From the NCBI RefSeq assembly GCF_000150275.1, contig NW_002060943.1:8006066-8070065 (forward strand): a stretch of 64,000 nt of DNA, given 5' to 3'. The number at the start of each line of letters is the position of its first letter. The stretch's first letter is position 1. This DNA is from Trichoplax adhaerens. Lineage: Eukaryota > Placozoa > Uniplacotomia > Trichoplacea > Trichoplacidae. The position numbers and the translations under genes are program-made. Below the pieces are notes generated by a model that saw nothing but the letters and a program-made list of their open reading frames with translations, ran no database searches and was not told where the DNA came from. Positions 28,001-41,540 of this stretch are shown here, piece after piece.

Positions 28001-30227
28001 TCATTGTTGGACTTAACATAGTACAGTAATTGCTAATGAAATAGAGGAAGTAACGAGTGATTTTGAAATTTTCTCCCCCTTCTATTGTTTTATTAAATGA
28101 AGCTCCAATTTGAAAGCAAGACAGTAAAATTGTCAATAGATAATTTTTTACTATAAATTTACAATGAAATTGTAATGCAGTTTGAAAATTTTCTTTAAAT
28201 TACGTGAACGGAAAGTTCTATTGGAATATCCCAGTAGTTTCCCATTAGTTCAACTCTATTTAAAGGCTTCTTCATATCTGTATCCAGGCAGAACTAACGA
28301 CAAGTAACGAGAGTTGTGTTTGTTATGGTTAATTCATGTAATATCTATTAGCACTATATCACCTTACATGTAACGGCAATCTGATCTTAGCATTTAATTG
28401 AAAGCCATTTATGTAGTCTAAGGTATAATATACTTGTTTTACTCATGACGTTATCAATATTTAGTAATCCCTTTTTCGACAACGCCTAAACCTTATTAAT
28501 AGTTAAGTATAGAATGCGTTGTGCTTTCCATGTGTTTTCTAATTGATCTCATTAGTCATTTGAAATAAGGCTAATTTATTAATAGATGTTAAAACTATGC
28601 CATAACGATATACCACAACTGAAAGATACGCTTTATATATCGTGTTAATGACCCCTGTCATTAATTATTTAGTAATCATTGTGTCGGAATGCGTCGTGAT
28701 TTATATTTGGCATTAGTATCAATCATAATTAAAATATTATAATGTCAAAAATATAAGCTGGAAAAAAGAATAAGATGCTGTAGACTGGATTATATATTAT
28801 TAAATGGCATCGTTAATAGTTTATTACCGTTTCATTTGTAAACTTGTCATAATGATGGAATTTCACAATTGAATTCTAATTTATTGAATTCAATAAGATA
28901 AGAATTTAAATTAAATTTTCGCCTTTAAAGTCAATTGTTCTAATGTATATCGTACTGGATTTAATTAGCTTCTAAAGTAGTCATTGACTAAAAAATCTTT
29001 ATATCTCTTAGTTTTCTGAAGATATAATATCAATAAGAGCAAATTTTAGAGGAAATTTGGATCTTACGATAGCCTTTAAAGTCTGAGTATGCCTCCCGAT
29101 CGCATAATTACAGTTCCTTGAGACTGTTTTAAATACCGATATAACTTAGATTGATGGTAATATTACCGTTGTGGGTACGTATAGAATTAATTAAGGTATT
29201 AAGAAATTTCATTTTTTAGAAGTAAAGGTGCTTAGCACTTTAGCAATTATTCTGGTTTAATTTGCTAATTGTTTAATAAATACTACGAATCGCAGTTACT
29301 GTGGTAAGTACAGATAATAATTTATCAGGTGCTTATCAGTATATAATATTCTATTAGCCTATTTACTATTGGTTTTCACCGGAAAAGAAACGGCATTTGT
29401 AAGTTTAATAGTGAATTGAAAGGATTTTTATATTCTATATAAAATTAAATCGATATTTCTACTTTAACTCTTTCTCTATATATTATATTGGTTTTATGGT
29501 TGTCATCCCGTCCCTATTTTTAGTTGATATTGCAATAATTAAGTATTATTTTCCTAATTTTGAATGTCAATGTCCAGGATAGCCGAACGAGTCAATAGGA
29601 TATAAATCAAAGAAAGTAATTGTACTGTATTTTCATCGTCCCGGGTATAGAAGATAATACCAAACCATCTCCTTCAATGTTGATACAATCGATCTTAAAA
29701 CGTAATTTTTTGTTTACATTACCATTACGTCCGTTTTAAATTCGATTATAACACCGTAATTTTGTGTATATTGCAATGTCATTAATGTCTATCGATTATA
29801 TAATCATAGCACACGATGTAGAAGAATTGCCTGTTATCTATATCTTTATTAATATAATCAGTATAGCTGAAAATAATTGGGATTAAAAATTTCTAATCAA
29901 CGTATGCAGTTATATGATTGTTATAGATATAGCATTTGTTATGCATGAGAGTTAATGATGATTTCATAGTTCTTAATTGGATAAGATCTTAGTGTAAATT
30001 AATTAGCCTATGTAATTGATTACCAGTTTACTGGCCGTCTCGTCCATCTTAGATACGAAAGCTATATATTAAAGAGCTCAAGGGAGGTTTTACGTATATT
30101 TTTTGCGCCAGATGGTAACTGCAAACAAATTAAATTGTAGACGGAAAAATAACAATATAAAAATCTGGGTACTAATGAGCATGCTACCCGTTTCTGACTT
30201 CATAGAATATTCATTCAGAATATATTG

Positions 30228-30250
30228 ATATATATATATATATATATATA
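30228..30250. repeat. (AT)n dinucleotide microsatellite
   Basis: About 11 uninterrupted AT dinucleotides in the gene-poor interval. Confidence 0.9.
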
Positions 30251-30439
30251 CGTATATTAGAATAAGCGCATCTGTCTGAATCACCCGCTTTATGCTATTA
30301 TCATCGTAAAATTCTTTTTCAACGATCCAGAGGCTAAAATAAGATCATCCGTTGTATCCATGTTAAATGTAATCATACAAACTACTCAATATTAGTGTAT
30401 TGATTATCTCACATACCTAAAACTATAGATAATCTAGTA

Positions 30440-31265
30440 GCCTAAATGATGTAATAACAATCATAGCGGTCAGATGAAATCGAAGATGGTAAGCTAATAC
30501 TAGATTGCTTTACTGTATTCTATAGCATTTCGTGGTGAGTGGCTACGATAAATATCTCTGTCTCTACTGATTTGCCTTGCAAGATCAATAGATCATGAAT
30601 AACGTAATATGAAGTAAGATAAGTAATATAATAACAATTGTAGCGGTAAGAAGAAGTCGAAGATAACAATTAAGCGTTACATTACTCTACTGTATTTTCT
30701 GTAATATTTAATGATCTATATCTATTTTAAATATATCCATTTCTACTGATTTTACTCTATATGATCAACTAATTACATATAGCATGATGTAGAATAAGAT
30801 GAATGGTGTCATAATTACTGTAAGATAAGATAAGTGAAATACCGCATTAATGATTCCTGCCGTAAGATGAAATCGAAGACAGCGATCAAATGCTAAATTA
30901 CTCTTCATAATTCTTTGGATTTAATAATCAGTATGTACGATAAATATATCTCTATTCATTTTATCTTTACCTAACAAGATCAACTAGTTATGTATAGCAT
31001 GATATGGAGTAAGATGAATAATACGGTATTGATGCTATCACTATCATATAGCCTCATAAATGATATAATTACGATCGTACTCCTATGATGAAATTAAAGA
31101 TAGCGGTCCAATGCTAAATTGCTTCACCGTATTTTATAATATGTAATGATAATAATCAGTATCGATGATATATGCCTCTCTCGACTTATTTTTACCCTCT
31201 AAGATCAATTCATCATACATAACATGATATGAAATGAGATAAGTGATAGCTTAATAACCGCAAAA
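30440..31265. repeat. Diverged tandem repeat, four units of about 180-220 bp
   Basis: A block containing GATGAAATCGAAGA or a variant recurs near 30473, 30651, 30866 and 31087. It is followed in order by a TTGCT/TTACTC..TGTATT-like block, a GATAAATATCTCT-like block, an ACAAGATCAA-like block and a GTAAGATAAGT-like block. The same order in each unit shows a tandem origin despite heavy divergence. Confidence 0.7.
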
Positions 31266-34200
31266 GCAAGGTGTTATCCGCACTAGTAAACAGGTAATAT
31301 TTATAAAAATAAAAAGTTTTATCCGTCAATAGATGACAATAGTAATAATAACAAATAAAAGGTTAAGTAGGGATTTTATTGTATTGGAAATGACTAAAAT
31401 TTAACTCTTTATACTGTCGCTATCATAATACGCAATTTCATACTTGACATTTGACATGTGTACACTATGCAAAAAGAAAGCTATTGAATAATTGAATAAT
31501 CGCCGTTCAGTTTTATTACTAGTCATTGTTATATTGATATCATCCTTAACAAACAACGATCTTTTAGTTTACTTAATACTATCCAATGGATAGAACTAGA
31601 TAGAATCACATGGGCCTTCTTGGAGTCGACCATGCTCTGCTGTTATGGCAACCAGGGAAGACATCCATTTATAATGCTAATATTGAACTAGGTTAAGAGG
31701 TGAAAGATTGGGGCTTGATTCGACTAGTCAGTTCAATAGTAATTTCCCTATTCTTTTCATCGATATTGATATAGATACTAGTCTATTATTATTTTACTCT
31801 TTCTATCAATATCTTATCTAACTGTAGACAATTTGAGAAGGTTACTGTAATGTTATTGGTGGCTATAATCGGCATACAACAGGACATTGATTATAATCAA
31901 TAGATCCAGTCATAATAGACCTAATTAAACGGTGAATTTTAACTTTTACTATTTACTGATAATTACTCATTGAAACAGAGTTAGATTGGTCCTTGTTTGT
32001 AATATAAAATAACTACTTTAAACATATATATACATTAATCATTTTTTACACTATAGTCATCATTGACAGATTAAACTTGGCTAGTCATATTGATTAGTTA
32101 AGTGGGTATCCAGCAATTGGCACAAGTAAAAGCTGTTTATCTCGCCTTATTTCACTCTATATCGTTATATACACACACACAGCGCAAGTTATCAGTATTT
32201 ATAAAGCGTATCAAGATCTACGCATGTAACTATTGGCTTGTGTCAATTTAATTTGATCAATCTATCTTCATCTTTGCTATTGATTCGGTAAATTGAATAT
32301 AAATAAAAGTCGTAACCAGTGAAAAAAATTAGTTTTTAGATAACTATGCTTGTGAGCATGGTTGAAACAGTAACCAAATACGTTGGCAAGGAATAATTCA
32401 ATCGAAATTATCTTTCCTAGCTTCCCTATCAAGATATAAGCCTGGAACAGTTATTCAATCCTAATCACTTTTATCGGAGAATAACAACGGTACGAAGGAA
32501 AAATTAATGCATTCTGATATCATAACTTTGAATCAATAATTAGTGATAACGTTATTAGAAATTTTTTATATATTATAGTAATTAAGAGTAACAGTTCACT
32601 TATTTAATAATTGTCTTGCTTTATAACACCTTTTAACTTTTATTCTTTAAAATTGGGAACGATTTAACTTACCTGTATAAATAGAAACGATTAATTGCAA
32701 TATATAATCCGTATTACTAGCAACAGCTGTACTAATTACTGTGGATTGCAAAGGAGATTCTTGCTTGATTATTACTTTCCAGTTGCTAATATTGTAGTAC
32801 TTAAGGGAAAAAGAAAAAATTTGTTTCTCTTACTTTAGGGATAATCGAATGCACCCTACACTATCTATCAGTAACATTTTACTATTTTAATAGGATAGAT
32901 CAAAATTAAAATCTCTTAACGTGATAAATTACCTCTTTGGTAACATGTTATTGCTCATTAATTGTAGTTACCGATAAGATCGAAGATAAGAATCTGCAGA
33001 AAAAAATAAAGCACAACAAATCATATTCAAGAAGCTGTATTTTGAAGAATATAGCAAGTATAAAAAAGGTGCAAAAGGTAAGCTATTTTTCAATCGCATA
33101 ATAGGTATACGGATAGGAACAATTCTGAATTGATGCTTGATGATTATTTGATCCTGAATGGATCGAATATTGAAATGATGACTATGATTTTCAATCATTT
33201 TTATCCCATCTATCGCTTATTTATGGTAACACAGTAGAGTAAAGGTTAACAATTACTTGCTAAACTATTTCTTTATCTTCTTCTTCTAATAAGTTCATCC
33301 ATTGTACTATTATTATCAGTGACTTGGACTTTCTTCTTCTGCACCGTTAATGATTCTATTTATCAGTATTTTCGAGATAAATAGAGATTGTAGATGCATA
33401 CTATCGTTATTCTTTTAGTCAATAGTAATGGTACATAAAATCAAGACTTGATAAAATTTAGTAATAGCCATATTAAACAACAGGAGATTGAATTGAACAG
33501 TTCGTATTAGTCCATTTCCTTGTCATAAAATAGTAAAAAACAGAAAAAATGGGATGAATTCATGATTAAGAAAAGCAAATGATGTTGCTTATAAATCTAG
33601 AATTCTAAACTTGAACGGAGTATATTATTTGTCATTTTCAATTCATCTTTATTTTGCCATGCTAATGTCAGCGGGTAGTCGCATCAAACGCTGAAAAGAT
33701 GATCATTTTTGTATTGTCTAATTATTTATGATGGCTTCATTAGCGAGTTTATTAGCCGAGCTAATAGGTTTATTCTACGTTTCGTTAACTATTAATATGT
33801 TCAAAATACGTCAACATCATTGACCTATTCTTTGGTTAACCAAAAAGCTACTGCTAGGGGGTGGTAGAGTGGGCCATGGTTGGTAGTAAATTCTATTTAT
33901 TATGTAAACTCTATCATGGTTATTTGGTTGCATCTCTAATGTTTGTGATCATAAATGAGTTTCTTACTTTGATAAATCTTTCTAACTATCATAAATTATT
34001 ATTTATTCCGTGGCATAGCTACGATTGCTTCATTTTATGAATCAAGATTTATTTATATCATTAAACCATTTTCTCCTTTTATCCGTCAATTTTTAAATTT
34101 TTTTCTGGCCTGTTTTTACTTTAATTGAGGTAATTAATAATAATTACTGGGCGACCTTGAATAGCATTGAATTATGTTGAAAAAAATTGGAAATGAGCTT

Positions 34201-35355
34201 AATCGAGTGCGCCTCCCTATAGCAACTGACAGTTATTGTTTTTTTTTAATCGTCCATAGCAGCAAAGTTCTCCCATCATCATAATTATATGAGTATATTA
34301 CTTGACGATTAAAGTGGACTGTCTAGAATCACTTTTACTATCATATCGCGATATTAATTCCTACTGGAACTTTAACCCAACTCATACGCGTATTCATCTC
34401 TTCTCCGTAGCGATCTAAATTTGCCATCATATATAGTCATATTGGCGTCTTAGATGACAATTAATTAATCTTATAGATTTGGGCTAAAACCTGATAGAAA
34501 TAGGGATGATTTAGTCATGCTTATAATTTTTAGCTATCCTTTAGGTATAGTCTATCCCTTCTGTCATGACTAATGTCGTCATTCTAACAATCTTGATGTC
34601 ATCTGGGTCTCCTCTAGTATCATTTTACTAAGTTTAGTGGAGTATAGATCCTTTGGGTTGAAATAGTATTGCTAAGGTCTACACGAAGGCCTTGATTACT
34701 GTTATTGTCAATAATACACCTTCCAGGCTCGTTGTTAAGTAACCACTAGTACCATACCTCTATCATTACTTTATGACGTTGATGTATAGAGTAAGCAGAC
34801 TACATACTGATACAGCCAGAAACCATTATATAGAATCATTATTTACATGGAGACACGATGTTGGGTACCCTGGATGACGCAATATGATAGTTCTTTTCTA
34901 GTTATCCATCATGGAGGCCATTGGTATTTTTGTTAGTTTATTACTTTTATAATCGGTAGAGCTTTTTAGTTGATAAAGTTTATTGGTATAGGAGTTTATC
35001 TTGATTAAACGAAGAAATTAAGCTTAGTGAAATCCTATAGGCAGGCTGAGTATGAGTACTAAGCGGTAGATAAAGCTGCAGGTTAATATTTTCATGGTGA
35101 TAATAACCATACTTATATTTGAACCCTGACTGTAAAAGTGATCTTCCGGTCGGCCTTGACTGAATTCGATGCTATTCTATATACTTTAAACAGCAACTAG
35201 TCTGGGATCCAATTATTCATTAACTTAGTGGTGGTAAGGTTACGGGCTTGACCGTGACTTTTTAGGAGTGAAATCGTCATAGTATGAGCTTCTATATTTA
35301 GGCACTGCCAACGAAGGACAATCTTTTTTATACTGTAGAAGTACTGATAGCTATC

Positions 35356-35664
35356 ATCGAAATCATATCCTCATATAAGAATAACATTTATGGATAAGAC
35401 TGGACTATAAGGATCTTTCAAACAATCCGCAATTAGTAAAGCTATTGACAAAATAATGATAGTCGAATATACGATCGTTAATAGAGTTAAGGCGGAGAGG
35501 TTGGAGGTGGTCTTTAATAAGTAGTTTTTATTGTCTTGATAGTAAATTACTATCATACTACCTATCGATATCACATCATGAAATAGAAATGGCGTTTATT
35601 GACAAGATCGGACTATGAGGACCTTACAAGTATTGCGCTGATAAAGTTGTTGACAAAAGGTAGG
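35356..35664. repeat. Two-copy direct repeat, offset about 207 bp
   Basis: Copy 1 (about 35356-35456) and copy 2 (about 35566-35664) share the ordered words TTTATKGAYAAGA, GGACTATRAGGA, a TTACAA/TTCAAA block and a TTGACAAAA end. They are clearly related but diverged. Confidence 0.65.
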
Positions 35665-35780
35665 GGAAAATCTGAAGTATGATACTTATAGTGAATAGAC
35701 AATTATCACTGCTGCATAAATTGCTATGGGAAAGAAAGGTAAATCGTCTTGCAAGATTTTACATTAGTGCTTGAAAGATG

Positions 35781-36183
35781 GGATATAATGAAACGACATT
35801 ACGCATTATCACTTTGATATGAATGCCATATATTAGCCTTAATAACGGGATATAATAAAATGACATTATACAGTTTCGTCGGAATATTGACTACATATAT
35901 TAATGCGAAAGATAGGTTGGAATGAGATGATATTATGCGGTGTCGTCTTGATACTAACTGCATATATTGGCACTTATGGTAGGATATAATAAAACGATAT
36001 TGTACGTTATCGTCTGACATTAATTGCATGTATTTGTGCAAAAAATAGGATATAATAAAACGATATTATGTATTATTGTCCTGATATTAATTGCATGTAT
36101 GTTAATAGCGCTAACGATACAATATAATAAATGATATTATGCACTATCGTTCTGATATTAACTTCATATATTAGCACTGTTGT
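35781..36183. repeat. Tandem repeat, six units of 66-71 bp
   Basis: Units begin near 35781, 35848, 35915, 35982, 36048 and 36119. Each starts with a variant of GGATATAATAAAACGATATT, then TATCGTYCTGATATTAA, then TGCATATATTAGCAC. Spacing is 67, 67, 67, 66 and 71 bp, so the array is regular and moderately diverged. Confidence 0.88.
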
Positions 36184-37793
36184 AATGTTAAAGATGGACA
36201 GTATTATTCAAAGGGTTTCGCTCCTAATAGCAGATCATATGTACTTTTGATGTAATTATTCCCCCGTTACAGCTGGTTCAAGACTTGCAATTCTTTTCAC
36301 AACACATTATTGCTAAAATAATCCTTATCTAAGTTAACGTGCATATTTTCCTATAAATATGCCTTATATTCGCATTTTATATCTTTATCATAATTAATAC
36401 GGTAATACGATGGAATCTATCAATTTTTACCTCTATGGATGAAATTATTTACTTAAGAATATCCTTATACTTTTAGCAACAACGATAAAAGTAGGATAGA
36501 CAGCATATATAAAGATACCAATAGACATATTGGGGTGGTAAATGTGGACATTATATGCAAATCCAATGATAAATCAGGTTTGATATCAGTTCAATGATAA
36601 AAGAATAGATGTTTGTCCTAACTATAAGGATATGCAAAATTAGCCCATTCATAATCATAGTGTCTTCATATCATGTATATTTTGAACCTAAGCACTCTTA
36701 CTCAGGTTAAAAAGACCGCTATGTATAATTATATTTATTTCATCATATCAACCTTTATTTTAAGTTATATTACTAGAGTATAGTGTGTTTAGGTAAAAAA
36801 GACGTACAATTTTTTAGGTTAAAAAATCCGTTGTTAAGTTCAATACGGATAACATTGTAAGCTGAAATGACAGATTCTAAGAATTTTCAAACAAATAAGG
36901 ATAAAATATTAATTAGATAAGAATGTTGCGTGCAAAATTATTTATTCAAAAATACAAAATTGATTCTTCAAGCGTTTTTATCCAGCTATCGAACTGATAC
37001 TGCAACAGTAGCAAAAGAAAGTGATATAAAATCATCAATTAATCTACATAATTAACTAGCGATGAATATTGAATAACAACTATTTCTCTTTCATATAACT
37101 ATTATTTAATTGATTATCATGCCAATGATATGGCTAATAAGTTATGATTGGAAAGGCGTCATTTCTTTTGTTTAAAACTTGATTAATTTAAAAATATTTA
37201 ATCACTTTGAAATTTTCTCTATCTAAATTAATATCCAATGAAATAACATCCAATTTCGATCATTCTTCGATCTCTTCTTTTCTTACAACAATGGGAATGT
37301 CGATTTTTTAACTTTAAAGGATGTTTTAGTTTTTATTCCAGCGGTCAGTAATAATTTTAAGAAAAACTTCTTTCATTACAATAATTTAGACTAAATTGTC
37401 TACAATTCTTAACGCTTAAATAATCAATTACCAGTCATTACCTAGAATGATAAATTACTAACCCTCCTCATTATTCATATTTATTTTTACTGATCAATTA
37501 TATTAAAATAATGCTTATAATGTATTGTTAAACAATGTTCGACTTTTAGTAAAAAGTTACTTGAAGCCTTTCATCTACTACTTGACCAACATTATCTGTT
37601 AAGCGTAATAAATTAGTTATAAAGCTGAATTTTGAACAATTGCTCGCATTTTACAACTATTCGTATTTAGATAGGACATGCTAACAATAAGTGAATAAAT
37701 TGACATATCATAGGTAAAAGTTTTACGATTTTAATTTCGTTTCAATCGAATCCTATTTTGATATTATATCGACAATAGGTATTACTATCCAAG

Positions 37794-40700
37794 ATGGAAG
37801 TATATAACTACAGATGGAAGCAAAAGCGACAACGAAAAAAAATGCTTCGTTTTACCTTACTGGCGGTCATTTGTATGGGGTTGATTTGCTATGTAAGATC
37901 TCCATTGCTGATGTCCTCTTCAGAGCAAGGTAATAGGATTGAAATAAAAGTTAAATTACTGGAAAAAATACAATATCTAAATATTAAATTTGAAAACAGT
38001 TTAAAACTTGGCTATAGTCTATCCCTAAATAGGGAAAAGTTATTTGCGTAAACATTTAATTAGAAATATCCAGTTCACTGAAAGAAATCTCAAAGATTTT
38101 TTCTTACTTTTTTTCCCCTTCTTTTTATATCCTTTTCAATCGATGGATTAGTAGAAAATTCTTACAAATCAAAATCATCTCGCCGATTACTCAATTCTAT
38201 TAGTACTATATCATCAGTTCTACCAACTGATCATTCTAATGGAAATGATAGTTATAACCATTTTATGCAGACATTGCAAGGTTGTGAAATGGAACGAAAG
38301 TCGACGCCGTATGTTTGGCTAGTTCTTCATATCTTTTTAATATTAATGATCTTTATAGGTAAATGATTTGATGGGTATTTTTCTTTCTAGAGTTTTTTCT
38401 TATGGCTAAATATCATTAACTGAAATTTCTTATAGTTGAAATCTCATCCATTGAATTAATAGTTTATCGATCTAGTAATCATTGAATATTCTAATCACTT
38501 CGATCGCTAGGGCTAGCTATTATTTGCGATGATCATTTTGTTCCATCGCTTGAAGTTATATGTGACCGATTAGAACTATCCGAAGATGTTGCTGGAGCAA
38601 CTTTTATGGCGGCTGGTTCTTCAGCTCCAGAATTATTTACATCCTTAGCCTCCGTAACCGCTGACAATGAAGTTGGAGCTGGAACAATAGTAGGGTAAGT
38701 CATTACAGAAAATGAAATCATAGTAAATCAACGATTATACTTTACTAATTGGGCTATACATCTTATTTCTATTATAAGTTTCAGTAAAGCCTTGTAGATT
38801 GGAAAATGTTACTACTTATACTTATTATGACTCGCTTTTCTTATGTAGGAGTGCAGTATTTAATATACTAATTATTATTGCTCTCAGCGCTGCCTTCGCT
38901 AAAAGAGTAAGCTTTTCATTCATACGATCAATAATAAATCTTTTCATATGGTTAATATTCAGTAATTAGTGATATCGGTTAACTAATACTGCAAACCTAA
39001 AGTGAAATACTTTATAAGATGATCGTTTTTCAAACCAAATACTAAGAAAAATAATTTCATTTTTAACTAGGTTTTAAAAATTGATTGGCGACCACTAATT
39101 CGAGATTCTGTATTTTATGCAATCTCTATTATTATGTTTACGATTTTTGTAGCCGATTATAAAATTTATATTTATGAAGCCATCATATTATTAGTTATGT
39201 ATGTCGTTTATGTTGTCCTGATGAAATTTAACCCGCAATTAATGAAATTAATGGCAGGAGAATATAAGTACGCGTATGCTTCATTCTACTGTAGTATATC
39301 TAAAATTGTATTCTACGGTATTTTAAGAAAATATTTGCATCATTGAATAACAAAATGCATAATTGTTTTATCATTTCTAGTTGTTCTAGAGCAGTCGATA
39401 ATAAAGTAACCCCATCTAATACCCCTGAACTAGATGGTGACAACGATAAAAGCAGATCAGCTAATAATTCTAAACTTAATGGGTTGTTAACGCCTGATTA
39501 TAGCCAAGATCCAAGGGCGTCTGACCTATTAAAGAATCCTTCTATTAGGACTGCTTCCTCTATCGTATCCAGCGAGACACAAAGTAATAGAGAGGACGAA
39601 AATGAAGACTTACTTAAGCATAAATTACCTTCCAATCGTGAATTTTCGACTCGAACTGTTACTAATAAGCAGATATTACCGAAATTACAAAATCAAGTAT
39701 GTATTTCAATCTTTCGATGATTCACCTCAGTAATTAATTGGACTATACATATGTAGATAGTTGTGCAAAACTGTAACTATACGAAAAAATTTAAGAACAT
39801 TTATTGTATATATCCAGGCCAGTTGTTATTTTTACACGTATATTTCTTCGAGTATGGAATACCGTTAAAGTAGCTGCAAACTATTTAAAAATGCCATTAA
39901 ATTCTATTGTTCTTTCAGATCGATTAAAATCATTTTGTGTATATTATTTGCTTTAGAAATTTAATTGCAGCTTTACGAATGATAATACAATCGAAGATGA
40001 GCAGCAAAGTCTTGAAACTAAGAAACCACTTCCGCCGTTGTTTAAATCAGACTGTAAAGTAACTTTAACTAACGAAGAAAGTACCGGACCTCTGGAAAGT
40101 GTTGAGGATAGTGGATTGGAAGAGCATTATAAGGATAGAAATGTGGAAAGAGTAGATGAAAAAGCGAAAAAGCCAGAAAATGAAGAAGCAGATATAGACG
40201 AAGATGATGACAGATATTCTTTAGTAATTTGCTCTTGCATGCCGTCAATTATGCTCTCAATACCTCGAAAGCCCGAGGTTAGTCAATAAATCGTTATAAT
40301 TTTTAAGCTAGCATCGAGTTTACAAATTGATTAGACTTTTCCAGTTACTAAATCCCATTTGCTGATCTTTTATCATTTTTCTTATATTCTATTTAGCCCA
40401 ATGCAAAGTGTTTATGCTGGCAAATTTTTATCTTTGTCTTGAGATGGATACTGTTAATATTCTCCTTTCCTTTCATATGGGTGTTTTCATGGACTGTTCC
40501 GAACTGTTCAACCGAAAAATATAAAAAATACTATACACTTACCTTTATATTGTCTATTGTTTGGATTGCGGTATTAAGCTTCGGCATGGTTATCTTAGTA
40601 TCTCGAACTGGTTGTATATTAAGCATTGACAGTTATACTATGGGCTTAGTTATCGTTGCGATTGGGACTAGTATCCCGGTAAGTTAATGAATTACCTTTT

Positions 40701-41335
40701 ATAGATTGATAATATTAAAAAAAAATTTAACTATATATGGCTTACTGAATAAGAATGGTACTTAAATGTATTTTAAATTAATTAATATTTAGGATGCATT
40801 AAGCTCAATATTTGCAGTTCGAGATGGACATGGTGATATGGCCGTTTCCAATGCTATTGGATCAAATATTTTTGACATTAACCTTGGATTAGGTTTGCCA
40901 TACTTGATAAGAATTTTGATCGATAAAGGAAAACCCTATATACTACATGTTACTGAAGCAGATCAATTCTTGGTAAGGCTATATATAAATAAGATGCTAA
41001 GTCTACTCCTACAATTCAATTTCAGAAATCGTAATATACGGCACATCTTTAAATTAACATTTCAAGATGGACATACAAATATTAAGATAGATACTAATAG
41101 AAAAAATGCTACAAATTTTTTATTACTTTCATTCTAGGATACAAGTGCTCTTCCAATCAATCCGTTTGTAAAATTTGGAATAGTACTATTAATTATATTA
41201 ATTTTGGTCTTAATGATCTTCGTTATTGTAAAATTTCGGTTAAATCGGGTAATAGGCATTTCATTAGTTTTTCTTTATGCCATATTTTTAGTTTATGCAT
41301 TTATACAGGACGCAGTTTGTAAATACCATTGTTAA
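37794..41335 (+). CDS. SLC24: K+-dependent Na+/Ca2+ exchanger, SLC24 (NCKX) family
   Basis: Plasma-membrane antiporter that extrudes Ca2+ (with K+) using the Na+ gradient. The N-terminus is basic, then hydrophobic ([15 protein letters not shown]), a signal-anchor-like segment. Alpha-1 repeat: [18 protein letters not shown] (about 38.6 kb), then GSAVFNI. A hydrophilic acidic cytosolic loop (about 39.38-40.28 kb, with [10 protein letters not shown]) separates the two membrane halves. Alpha-2 repeat: [10 protein letters not shown] joined to DALSS, then [16 protein letters not shown] (40.65-40.88 kb). The ion-ligand Glu (APEL), the Asp of SIPD and the Asp of NIFDI are all present; the last is the residue linked to K+ dependence in NCKX2 (family knowledge). 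Stop at 41333-41335. Exon borders such as 38.36/38.51 kb (G then LAIICDD) agree in phase. The subtype among NCKX1-5 is not resolved. It converges on the RS gene 205 bp away. Confidence 0.95.
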
Positions 41336-41540
41336 TATAATATTAAAATTGTAACGTGTAGATTGGCCATGTATGCTATTATGCGTCGTGAACTGGTAGT
41401 TGTTTACAATGTAAATTATATGACAACATATACAGATATGCACTAAAAGTGCATTGTAAGTATGTGGAATTGCGAATTTTTTTCTGTCAAAGAAATTGAT
41501 TTATTAAGCATGATATTTTGACTTGTTCTCACATTTAGCG

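Larger units (their letters stand above)
24650..37793. other. 13-kb gene-poor interval
   Basis: No exon, RNA gene or mobile-element coding region could be supported on either strand. The open frames present are short and of low complexity. Contents seen: a candidate IFT81 polyadenylation signal near the left end, a TA microsatellite, and three groups of diverged tandem repeats (30.4-31.3, 35.36-35.66 and 35.78-36.18 kb). GTAC palindromes, common in the other intergenic regions, are sparse here. The right end must include the NCKX promoter. Confidence 0.6.

Noticed and set aside
32968-33198. 76-codon minus-strand frame in the gene desert
   Set aside because: No motif, no neighbouring splice-compatible exons, and ordinary length for chance in 13 kb.
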